Shown here piece by piece: positions 15,414 through 22,438 of a stretch of 25,369 nt of DNA (positions within the stretch are counted from its first letter, which is position 1; each line of letters starts with the position of its first letter). Under the pieces are notes generated by a model. The model did not search any database, was not told the origin of the DNA, and was given only the letters and a program-made list of their open reading frames with translations. Source of the DNA: SLNP01 sp964446435 (lineage in GTDB: Bacteria > Bacteroidota > Bacteroidia > Bacteroidales > VadinHA17). The stretch is taken from contig CAYUOS010000035.1 in NCBI GenBank assembly GCA_964446435.1, positions 1 to 25,369 of the forward strand, given 5' to 3'. The position numbers were made by a program, and so were the translations under genes.

Positions 15414-15445
15414 CAAATATATGCCGTTAAAAAAGGATATCCAAA
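15414..15445 (-). promoter_or_regulatory. consensus promoter of the ECF sigma gene
   Basis: On the minus strand TTTG (15445-15442), exactly 20 bases, then TATATTTG (15421-15414): a full match to the Bacteroidota housekeeping promoter TTTG / TAnnTTTG. The predicted start near 15411 leaves a leader of about 25 bases before the ATG at 15386. Confidence 0.75.
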
Positions 15446-15621
15446 TCTTAAAATCCGAATATATTAATATTACAGATTGGTTCTATCCGGCGGGAGGGAG
15501 GTTTGGCGCCTGTAATGCACAGAAATACAGCGCTATGCAATATTATCGTAATTGCTCAGTCTAAATGGTTTCTAAATTGAACATTTTTGACTTCCTGTTT
15601 TTCATTTTATTCTGCAATTGT

Positions 15622-15653
15622 ATTGACAGGCTTGATTCATCTGTTTATCTTTA
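15622..15653 (+). promoter_or_regulatory. promoter of the hydrolase / GSCFA unit
   Basis: ATTG at 15622-15625, a 20-base spacer and TATCTTTA at 15646-15653 match the -33/-7 consensus with one mismatch each. The start site would be near 15657, giving a very short leader of about 12 bases before the ATG at 15669. Confidence 0.5.
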
Positions 15654-15668
15654 TGAAAATTTGGCACA

Positions 15669-16502
15669 ATGGAAATAACGTTCAGCATTTCAGACGGCAC
15701 CCTTATAGTGGGAAAGATTCATAAGACGGCAGGAGAGTGCAGGGGGATAATAATACTTCTGCACGGGCTGGGTGAGCATTTTGGTCGCTATGATCTATGG
15801 TGTTCAAGGTTGGTTGATGCGGGTTACAGTGTTATCGGGGCCGATCTTCCGGGTCATGGAAAGTCAGGGGGTAAGAGGGGACATATAGCCACTTATTTTC
15901 ATACAGAAGAGATTATTGACAGGATGATGGGGGAGGGAGATGACCGCTTTCCCGGAGTGCCGCTGATTCTTTACGGGCACAGTCTGGGTGGAGGAGTTGT
16001 TTTGAGGTACCTGGTTAAAAGGCAGCCGGCTCTTTGCTGTGCTGTTGTTACCTCGCCATGGCTGAGGCTCTCTTTCGAGCCACCCAGGTTCAAATTGTGG
16101 CTGGCATCGGCTGCGAGGAAGATTGTCCCCGGAATGCTTCAGCCGTCGGGACTCGAAGTTGATCATCTTTCCCGTGACAGGGAGGTCGTGTCTTTATATT
16201 CTTCAGACAGCCTTGTTCACGACCGTATTTCTGTGTCGCTTTTTAATGAAGCTGTATCTGCAGCGCATTATGTGCTTGAAAATGCTGCCGGAATTACGAC
16301 TCCCCTGCTTCTCATGCACGGAGGCAGTGACATGATAACTTCACCCGAGGGCAGCAGGCAGTTGGCAGAGGCTTCAAAGGTTACAGACCTGAAGGTATGG
16401 GATGGAGGATACCATGAGTTGCATAATGACATAATAAAGGATGAGGTTTTCGGGTATCTGGCAGGATGGCTTTCAGGTAAAACGTGTAAACAGGTCGATT
16501 GA
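15669..16502 (+). CDS. alpha/beta hydrolase of the monoacylglycerol lipase / S33 (Hydrolase_4) type
   Basis: 277-residue serine hydrolase without a signal peptide, so probably cytoplasmic. The catalytic triad can be read: Ser105 in YGHSLGGGV, Asp221 in GGSDMIT and His249 in GGYHELHND. The oxyanion-hole HGLGEH (32-37) and DLPGHGKSGGKRGH match monoacylglycerol lipases and lysophospholipases of the same family. The substrate is likely a lipid ester, but this is inference. The stop is two bases before the ATG of the GSCFA gene, so the two are translationally coupled and may share a pathway. Confidence 0.85.
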   Translation: MEITFSISDGTLIVGKIHKTAGECRGIIILLHGLGEHFGRYDLWCSRLVDAGYSVIGADLPGHGKSGGKRGHIATYFHTEEIIDRMMGEGDDRFPGVPLILYGHSLGGGVVLRYLVKRQPALCCAVVTSPWLRLSFEPPRFKLWLASAARKIVPGMLQPSGLEVDHLSRDREVVSLYSSDSLVHDRISVSLFNEAVSAAHYVLENAAGITTPLLLMHGGSDMITSPEGSRQLAEASKVTDLKVWDGGYHELHNDIIKDEVFGYLAGWLSGKTCKQVD

Positions 16503-16504
16503 AG

Positions 16505-17488
16505 ATGGATTTCAGAACTGAGATAAAGATTGAACCCAACAGAAGGCTCATTGAATACTCTTCTCCTGTAGCGTTTGTCGGATCCTGTTTTTCCGGCGAG
16601 ATGGCATCAAGGATGAGAGATGGACTTATGCCGGTTCTCTCAAATCCAAACGGCGTAGTTTACAATCCCGTTTCCGTGGCAGTTACTCTGCGGAGCCTTA
16701 AAAACCGCAGGAGATACGGCCTCGGAGATCTATGGCTCAATGACGGAAAATGGCTTAGTTTTGACCATTATACCGATTTTGCGTCAGATGACAGTGATTA
16801 TTGCCTTGAAAAAATAAACAGGTCTGTGTCTGAGGCCTCAGAATTCATCGCCCGGGCCGGATTTCTTTTCGTGACCTTCGGCACAGCCTGGATCTACCGG
16901 AGGAAGGATACAGGAGAGGCTGTGTCAAACTGCCATAAGATACCCTCTTCATTCTTCAGCCGGGAGTTGCTGACAGTATCTTCAATTGTAGAGGAGTGGA
17001 GCGAATTGCTGAATGAACTATACAGGTTTAACCCTTCTCTTTCGGTTGTCTTTACAATAAGCCCGGTTCGACACTGGAAAGACGGAGCCCATGGTAACCA
17101 GATTAGCAAGTCTGTACTATTCCTGGCAGTTGAGGAGTTGCAGAGGATTTTTCCCGATACCGGATATTTTCCTTCCTATGAGTTGTTGATGGACGACCTT
17201 CGTGATTACAGATTCTATGCCGATGACATGCTGCATCCGTCAGCTGCTGCTATAGATTATATCTGGGGGAAATTCAGCGAGACTTATCTTGAAGAGCGGG
17301 CCCGGAAGCTCTGGAAGGAGATTAGTGATATTTCCAGAGCTACCCGTCATCGCATAAAGACAAATGTAAAGAGTGAGAAGATTGCATTTGCCGATTCGAT
17401 GCTGGCAAGGATTGACAGGATAGGTAAATCAGAGACAGTCGTTGACCTCTCATCACTCAGAGACTACTTCGTTTCGCTAAAGGCTTAG
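16505..17488 (+). CDS. GSCFA-domain protein (SGNH-like esterase family)
   Basis: 327 residues from the ATG at 16505; the TTG at 16499 overlaps the previous stop and is unlikely. The family is named after the motif GSCFA, here GSCFS (26-30), in which the Ser is the presumed nucleophile. Other family blocks are NPNGVVYNPVSVA, FVTFGTAWIYR, TISPVRHWKDGAHGNQISKS and DDMLHPSAAAIDYIW. The last of these supplies the His of a possible Ser-His pair. GSCFA proteins are distributed in Bacteroidota and some other bacteria and their substrates are not known. No signal peptide, so probably cytoplasmic. It follows the lipase-like hydrolase with a two-base gap, which hints at a common ester substrate. Confidence 0.88.
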   Translation: MDFRTEIKIEPNRRLIEYSSPVAFVGSCFSGEMASRMRDGLMPVLSNPNGVVYNPVSVAVTLRSLKNRRRYGLGDLWLNDGKWLSFDHYTDFASDDSDYCLEKINRSVSEASEFIARAGFLFVTFGTAWIYRRKDTGEAVSNCHKIPSSFFSRELLTVSSIVEEWSELLNELYRFNPSLSVVFTISPVRHWKDGAHGNQISKSVLFLAVEELQRIFPDTGYFPSYELLMDDLRDYRFYADDMLHPSAAAIDYIWGKFSETYLEERARKLWKEISDISRATRHRIKTNVKSEKIAFADSMLARIDRIGKSETVVDLSSLRDYFVSLKA

Positions 17489-17617
17489 ACAGCAGGTGCT
17501 CTGATAACCCCCTGTGTAATCTGGTCAGGTCAGCAATATTATTGGTTCCACAAAATATTATCAACTTTCCGGAACAGTTTGCTTTGTCTATTGTTTATTA
17601 TAAAAAGTAAAACAATA

Positions 17618-20020
17618 ATGAGCATCATGAGAAGATTTGCAGTTTTTGCTATTATATTGATTCAACTGGTGACCGGACTTCAGGCCCAGGAGAATCAGGG
17701 GGTAATAAGGGGTCGTGTATTCAATGTGCGCAACAATGAGCCCATACCATTTGCCAGTGTGGTAATTTGGGGGACCACAATCGGGGCGATGACTGACTTT
17801 GACGGCAATTTCCTCTTCACAGGTATCAAGCCCGGTTTTGTGGAGATCAGGGCATCGTCCGTTGGCTTTAAGCCATATGTATCTGAGTCTGTAATGGTGA
17901 CCAACGCCAGAGAGGTAAGACTTGAGATTCCCCTTGAAGAGACCACTGTCGACATCGATGTGGTTGTAATTAAAGCCTCACCCTTCAGAAGGAGGGTCGA
18001 ATCCCCGGTTTCATCAAGGATTATCGGCATTGCAGAGATTGAAAAGAATCCTGGCGGTAACCGTGACATATCGAAGGTAATTCAATCATTTCCCGGGGTA
18101 GCCTCTACGCCTGCTTTCAGGAATGATGTCATTGTCAGAGGTGGCGGACCCAATGAGAACAGGTTCTTCATCGACAACGTGGAGATACCCTACCTTAACC
18201 ACTTCTCGACCCAGGGCGCCTCGGGTGGGCCTGTCGGCATAATCAACGTTGATTTCGTAAGGGAGGTCGATTTTCTTTCAGGAGCATTTCCTGCCACCAG
18301 AGGTAATGCTTTAAGCAGCGTCCTTAATTTCAGCCTGATAGATGGCAACAGAGAGAAGTTCAGGTATCGTGCAACGCTTGGTGCTTCAGACATTGGCCTT
18401 ACAGCTGACGGTCCAACCGGGGAGAACAGTTCGTTGATTTTGTCTCTCAGAAGGTCTTACCTTCAATTTCTCTTCAGTGCCATCGGCCTTCCATTCCTGC
18501 CCACCTACAACGATTTTCAGTACAAGTACAAGGTACGGTTCGGTAACAGGAATGAACTGACTCTTCTGGGCCTTGGTGCCAAGGATGATTTCAGGCTGAA
18601 CCTCGATGCCAACGAAACCGAATACCAGAGGTACATTCTTGACTATATCCCGGTTCAGGAGCAATACAGCTATACTGTTGGGGCAGTCTGGAAGAGGTAC
18701 CGCGACAATGGCTTTGATACATGGGTGGTAAGCAGGAACTATCTTAACAATACCCAGTTCAAATACATGAACAACATAACTGTTGATTCTCTTCTTGTTC
18801 TCGATTACCGTTCGGGTGAAGGGGAAAACAAGTTCAGATATGAAAGTGTGGTGATAGGAGACAACGGGTTCAGGCTTACCTGGGGTGCGGGATATGAGAA
18901 TGCCCTCTACCGGAATTCAACCTTCAGAAAGATACCATTACCCGAGCTGCCCGCAGAGTTGAGGTATGAGACCGCTCTCAGGTTCAGTAAGTATTCCCTC
19001 TTCGGGCAGGTTAGCAGGGGTTTTTTTGATGAGAGTCTGAATGTCTCATTCGGATTGAGAACAGATTTCAACAACTATTCTTCCGATATGTCGAATCCCT
19101 TAAAGCAGTTATCCCCGCGTCTTTCTGCTTCCTACAATCTGACATCTTCGGTTTCGGTAAACGTTAGCACCGGAAGGTTCTTTCAGCTGCCTCCCTATAC
19201 TGCACTGGGTTATATGAATAATGCCGGTGAGTTTGTCAACAGGAGCAATGGTCTCAGATATATATCTGCTGATCATTATGTTGCCGGACTGGGTTTTACC
19301 CCTACTGAGAACAGCCTGTTTGCACTCGAGGGCTTCTACAAGAACTATGCGTCATATCCCTTTTCTGTAAATGAGGGGGTGCCATTATCAGGTAAGAGCG
19401 CCGATTACGGTATTTTTGGAGATGAGGAGCTTATGCCCGTTGCTGTCGGACGGGCTTATGGCATTGAACTTCTTGGCAGGCTTAGGGATTTCAAGGGTGT
19501 AAACATGGTGTTTGCCTATACCTTTGTCAGGAGCGAATTCAGGGGACCCGGACAGGATTACATTCCAACGGCATGGGATAACCGCCATCTTTTCAGTCTG
19601 ACTTCAACTACCAGGCTTAAGCGAAACTGGGATATTGGGCTTAAATGGCGTTATGTAGGTGGTGCTCCGTGGACTCCGTATGATGAGTCACTTTCGGCAT
19701 TGCGTGACGTATGGGATATTACCGGGCAGGGTGTTCAGGACTTTTCGAGGTATAATCAACTGCGGCTGAAGGCATTTCATCAGCTTGATATACGTGTCGA
19801 CAAGCAATACTATTTCAATCGCTGGTCGCTGATGCTCTATGCTGATGTTCAGAATGTATACAATCACCAGGCCGATCAGCCTCCGATTCTCGTAAGGGTT
19901 TCGGATGAGAACGGAGTGCCACAGACAGATCCCGGTGATCCGTCACGGTACAGCCTTAAATATATAAGCGGTACCCTTGGCACCGTGTTACCTTCGGTTG
20001 GAATAATAATTGAATTCTAG
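17618..20020 (+). CDS. TonB-dependent outer-membrane receptor with N-terminal carboxypeptidase-regulatory-like domain
   Basis: 800 residues from the ATG at 17618 (MSIMRRFAVFAIILIQLVTGLQAQ, a signal peptide). The frame is open further up to a TTG at 17579, which I reject. Domain order: a beta-sandwich CarboxypepD_reg-like domain (GVIRGRVFNVRNNEPIPFAS to SSVGFKPYV, about 25-95), a plug (about 125-240, with FPGVASTP, VIVRGGGPNENRFFIDNVEIP and GAFPATRGNALSSVLNF), then a barrel ending in VGIIIEF. It imports an unknown ligand across the outer membrane using TonB energy. It is not of the classic SusC type: no SusD follows, but a lipoprotein gene starts 15 bases downstream and may be its partner. Confidence 0.93.
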   Translation: MSIMRRFAVFAIILIQLVTGLQAQENQGVIRGRVFNVRNNEPIPFASVVIWGTTIGAMTDFDGNFLFTGIKPGFVEIRASSVGFKPYVSESVMVTNAREVRLEIPLEETTVDIDVVVIKASPFRRRVESPVSSRIIGIAEIEKNPGGNRDISKVIQSFPGVASTPAFRNDVIVRGGGPNENRFFIDNVEIPYLNHFSTQGASGGPVGIINVDFVREVDFLSGAFPATRGNALSSVLNFSLIDGNREKFRYRATLGASDIGLTADGPTGENSSLILSLRRSYLQFLFSAIGLPFLPTYNDFQYKYKVRFGNRNELTLLGLGAKDDFRLNLDANETEYQRYILDYIPVQEQYSYTVGAVWKRYRDNGFDTWVVSRNYLNNTQFKYMNNITVDSLLVLDYRSGEGENKFRYESVVIGDNGFRLTWGAGYENALYRNSTFRKIPLPELPAELRYETALRFSKYSLFGQVSRGFFDESLNVSFGLRTDFNNYSSDMSNPLKQLSPRLSASYNLTSSVSVNVSTGRFFQLPPYTALGYMNNAGEFVNRSNGLRYISADHYVAGLGFTPTENSLFALEGFYKNYASYPFSVNEGVPLSGKSADYGIFGDEELMPVAVGRAYGIELLGRLRDFKGVNMVFAYTFVRSEFRGPGQDYIPTAWDNRHLFSLTSTTRLKRNWDIGLKWRYVGGAPWTPYDESLSALRDVWDITGQGVQDFSRYNQLRLKAFHQLDIRVDKQYYFNRWSLMLYADVQNVYNHQADQPPILVRVSDENGVPQTDPGDPSRYSLKYISGTLGTVLPSVGIIIEF

Positions 20021-20035
20021 ATAAAGCAAACAGAG

Positions 20036-20785
20036 ATGAAAAACTACTTAATAATTACCTTGCTGCTTCTTGTTGGTTCATGCGGGTCGTACCGTGAAAA
20101 AGCCAGGATTTCCCAGCTTGCTGTACAGTCGGAAATATTGACAAACCAGGATGGTGAAGGCCAGGTTTTCACTATTGATTTCAGGGCCGGAGAATCCTTC
20201 TATTATCCGATGATGGCCTTCTGGCTTGAGGACCTTGATGGAAACTATATTCAAACTCTATACGTTGCCCGGTCGGTTGCCACCGGGGTATTCCAATATG
20301 GCAGGCAGCAGGGGAACAAATGGGTTGCCGCTGAGAAACGCGCACCCCAGACACTTCCCTACTGGGCTCACAAGAGAGGAATAAGAGCCTCTGATGGCCT
20401 CTTTATGCCTGAACCGGGAAACCCTGTTGCAGACGCATATACCGGAGCGACACCGGTAACCGGGTTTATCCTTACCGCAAGGGCTGACGAAAAGCTTGAT
20501 GGCAAGGTAAGGCTGTTGATGGAGATCAATCAGAACTGGGACTGGAACCACCACTGGACTAATGACAAGTTTCCCGGAGATGGCAACTATGCAATGTCAG
20601 CCCAGCCTGCTGTGGTATATGAAGTATTGGTTGATGCATCGGAAGGAGGAGGCCCATTCATAATGACTCCTGTAGGCCATAGTCACTGGTCGGGCACGAC
20701 AGGAGATCTTTATACTGACCTGACGACACTCACAACAGCCCTTCAGATCGCCGGCGAGGTAATGGTAACAGTCACAGTCAGATAG
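20036..20785 (+). CDS. lipoprotein of unknown function, partner candidate of the TonB receptor
   Basis: 249 residues with a clear lipoprotein signal (MKNYLIITLLLLVGSCGS; lipid-bearing Cys16). I do not recognise the mature part with certainty. The pattern FWLEDLDGNYIQTLYV, followed by LPYWAHKRGI and DAYTGATPVTGF, recalls DUF2271 periplasmic proteins. A later block, MEINQNWDWNHHW with SAQPAVVYEVLVD, looks like a beta-sandwich with a Trp/His-rich patch that could bind a ligand. It starts 15 bases after the TonB receptor, so the two are surely cotranscribed. The Bacteroidota habit of pairing a receptor with a surface lipoprotein suggests a role in ligand capture. Its stop codon directly abuts that of the convergent merR-like gene. 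Confidence 0.8.
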   Translation: MKNYLIITLLLLVGSCGSYREKARISQLAVQSEILTNQDGEGQVFTIDFRAGESFYYPMMAFWLEDLDGNYIQTLYVARSVATGVFQYGRQQGNKWVAAEKRAPQTLPYWAHKRGIRASDGLFMPEPGNPVADAYTGATPVTGFILTARADEKLDGKVRLLMEINQNWDWNHHWTNDKFPGDGNYAMSAQPAVVYEVLVDASEGGGPFIMTPVGHSHWSGTTGDLYTDLTTLTTALQIAGEVMVTVTVR

Positions 20786-21685
20786 CTATATGAGCTTTTC
20801 AACAGCGTTGTAGAATGACTCCGGAGTGGGTGCAATAATGAAATTGTCAAACTTAGAGGCCTCTTTGTCGTCAGGCCTGTTTGAAAGGATGATCTTCCTG
20901 AGGCCGAGCATCCTGCCCAGATTGCTGTAGTACTCGAGAGGCCTGTTTCCGGGTGAGGAGCCATTATAATTGATCACCATAACATCAAATGGTCTCATTT
21001 TATGGATACCCGCTATCTCTGCAGCAGGAAGATACTCGCCGGGATAAATTACATCAAACCCCATCGATCTGATAATGTACCTGCAAAACAGAAGGGGTAT
21101 ATCGGCATTACTGCCTGCGGCATTAATCACTGCGAACAGCGGCCGGTCATCATTAACGGGGGTATCAATCCTGTAGTACTCTTCTGTCATCAGGTCACGC
21201 ACATTGTTTCTGATGAAGTATTCCTGTGCCCTTGACAGGCTGCCGGTCTGCCAGAGTATCCTGGCATTTTCCAGAAGGTGGGCGAGAAATCTCGAGTAGG
21301 TTATCTCAAATCCATGCTTCTCAAGGTAAGGAATCAGCGTGTCGAGAAAAAGCGTCTCCTCAAACCTTATGGCTGCCATCAGAGCCTTGCCAGGGTGAAA
21401 CTCCTGGTTCGGGTCGCCGAATTTACTGCTGACAGACAAAACCGTACTGTTAAGCTCATCCTCACTAAGCCTGGCAATCTTTGATATCTTGAACCCGTGA
21501 CGATTCAGGTAGGCAACATTAAGAAGCTTCTTCAGCTCATCCTCGGTGTACATCCTGATATTAGAATCGGTGCGCTCGGGTGAGAGAATGTTGTACCTCT
21601 TTTCCCATATCCTGATAGTGTGTGCCCTGATTCCGGTGTGGTATTCCAGGTCCTTGATTGCATAAATATCCGATACCTCTTTCAT
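20786..21685 (-). CDS. MerR-family regulator with a B12-binding-like domain lacking the cobalamin histidines
   Basis: 299 residues. The N-terminal MerR winged helix (6-75) reads YAIKDLEYHTGIRAHTIRIWEKRY and so on. A four-helix bundle (about 95-165) and a Rossmann-like domain (about 183-299, AVINAAGSNADIPLLFCRYIIRSMGFDVIYPGEYLP) resemble the CarH/LitR light sensors that hold adenosylcobalamin. In CarH the bundle has W-x9-EH and the Rossmann part has DxHxxG. Here Trp145 and Glu155 are kept, but the His is Tyr156 and the DxHxxG His is missing (GSNADIP). Cobalamin binding is therefore unlikely in the known way. Its signal is unknown. Upstream lie a perfect promoter and two TTGTTTAA sites that could serve autoregulation. 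Same strand as the small sorting-domain gene, but 210 bases away. Confidence 0.88.
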   Translation of the reverse strand: MKEVSDIYAIKDLEYHTGIRAHTIRIWEKRYNILSPERTDSNIRMYTEDELKKLLNVAYLNRHGFKISKIARLSEDELNSTVLSVSSKFGDPNQEFHPGKALMAAIRFEETLFLDTLIPYLEKHGFEITYSRFLAHLLENARILWQTGSLSRAQEYFIRNNVRDLMTEEYYRIDTPVNDDRPLFAVINAAGSNADIPLLFCRYIIRSMGFDVIYPGEYLPAAEIAGIHKMRPFDVMVINYNGSSPGNRPLEYYSNLGRMLGLRKIILSNRPDDKEASKFDNFIIAPTPESFYNAVEKLI

Positions 21686-21705
21686 GATACAATTCAGTTC
21701 AAAGT

Positions 21706-21773
21706 TTGTTTAAACATCACTCACTCCTGAAACACCTCCCGCCCGGTATTGTTTAAAAATGGTTGACTTAAAC
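21706..21773. repeat. TTGTTTAA sites and GTTTAA/TTAAAC inverted repeat in the merR-like leader
   Basis: TTGTTTAA occurs at 21706-21713, where it lies in the perfect palindrome TGTTTAAACA (21707-21716), and again at 21749-21756, where GTTTAA faces TTAAAC (21768-21773) across 11 bases. MerR proteins bind inverted repeats, so this is a plausible operator for the gene that follows on the minus strand. The same octamer occurs three times before sufB. Confidence 0.5.
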
Positions 21774-21850
21774 TGCAAAACCGTAAAATCAGATGTGAAT
21801 CCTTTCCGGTTCTGATTCAGTTCGGGATAGATGCCAAGGCTTGAACATCT

Positions 21851-21881
21851 CAAATATAGTTAAATAATGTGAAAAAGCAAA
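21851..21881 (-). promoter_or_regulatory. consensus promoter upstream of the merR-like gene
   Basis: On the minus strand TTTG (21881-21878), 19 bases, then TATATTTG (21858-21851): a full match to TTTG / TAnnTTTG. The start site would be near 21847. The only recognised gene in that direction is the merR-like one with its ATG at 21685, so the leader would be about 160 bases, long for this window. A weaker second candidate box, AAACTTTG, lies about 20 bases before the ATG. Confidence 0.6.
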
Positions 21882-21895
21882 TGAAAGTCTGTTCA

Positions 21896-22267
21896 CTACA
21901 TGGTCTCGACCATGATCTTTCTGACCACTCTGGTATTATCGGCAAAAATTACAGTAACAAGGTAAAACCCCCTCTGAGGAGTGTCAAGAAAGATGCGTGT
22001 AGTAAGTACGGGCGCGGAGAATCTCGACCTGTATATTTCCTGGCCTATGATATTGGTAACCCGTATAATTGATATCTCCTTCTCAGAGGTAACGGTGAAG
22101 TTATTCTCCTTTACGGGGACAGGAAAAATCCTGAGGTTTGACGAGTCTGATTCTGAAGCAGCTGTTTGCCGGACAACTGCCTGGTTGCTGACAGGCACCT
22201 GATCCCTCTGTGCATACAGGGGCACGAAGGATAGTAAAATAATTGCCGCAAGTACTGCTTCTTTCAT
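21896..22267 (-). CDS. small exported protein consisting almost only of a T9SS type A-like sorting domain
   Basis: 123 residues from the ATG at 22267 (MKEAVLAAIILLSFVPLYAQ, a signal peptide). A frame opening further up at 22315 lies over the promoter box and is rejected. After a linker of about 25 residues the rest (from about 45) fits the Por secretion-tail pattern: RIFPVPVKENNFTV, IIRVTNIIGQEIY, TTRIFLDTPQRGFYLVTVIF and VVRKIMVE. In the family this C-terminal domain directs cargo to the type IX secretion system; here there is no cargo domain. The usual PNP reads PVP. It may be a free-standing beta-sandwich protein, a decoy, or the remnant of a larger protein. It is monocistronic or read through into the merR-like gene. 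Confidence 0.78.
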   Translation of the reverse strand: MKEAVLAAIILLSFVPLYAQRDQVPVSNQAVVRQTAASESDSSNLRIFPVPVKENNFTVTSEKEISIIRVTNIIGQEIYRSRFSAPVLTTRIFLDTPQRGFYLVTVIFADNTRVVRKIMVETM

Positions 22268-22312
22268 AAGTAGACGATACGGATATGGTGCCACAAATAT
22301 TGTGCTAAAGTA

Positions 22313-22320
22313 CAAAGATA
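22313..22320 (-). promoter_or_regulatory. -7 box of the small sorting-domain gene
   Basis: TATCTTTG on the minus strand is a perfect TAnnTTTG box about 45 bases before the ATG at 22267. I see no good TTTG at the -33 position. The near-palindrome CACAA-ATA-TTGTG (22292-22304) lies between the box and the gene and could be an operator. Confidence 0.35.
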
Positions 22321-22388
22321 CAATTTTTTTTCTTCATATCAGTCTCTTTGCTCATTAAGTGTAGCAGGAAGTCAATGATTGAAGTTGA

Positions 22389-22420
22389 TTTCTCCAATTC
22401 CTGAAAAAGCAGTAAATTCG
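22389..22420 (+). promoter_or_regulatory. promoter of the sigma-54 regulator / lptE / secG operon
   Basis: TTTC at 22389-22392, a 20-base spacer and TAAATTCG at 22413-22420 match the -33/-7 consensus with one mismatch each. The start site would be near 22424, about 15 bases before the ATG at 22439. I saw no sigma-54 type (TGGCAC / TTGCA) promoter. Confidence 0.4.
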
Positions 22421-22438
22421 CATGATCTTTATTGAAGA

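Noticed and set aside
15662..15680. TGGCAC just before the hydrolase start as a sigma-54 promoter
   Set aside because: No TTGC element follows at the right distance, and it overlaps the start codon.
17579..17617. Upstream TTG start of the TonB receptor, and similar TTG/GTG extensions at 16499 and 23637
   Set aside because: They spoil the signal peptide or overlap the preceding gene. ATG codons at 17618, 16505 and 23670 give normal N-termini.
21791..21850. 19-codon open frame (MFKPWHLS...) in the merR-like leader
   Set aside because: Its ATG lies at or before the predicted transcription start and there is no ribosome-binding signal. Such short frames arise by chance.
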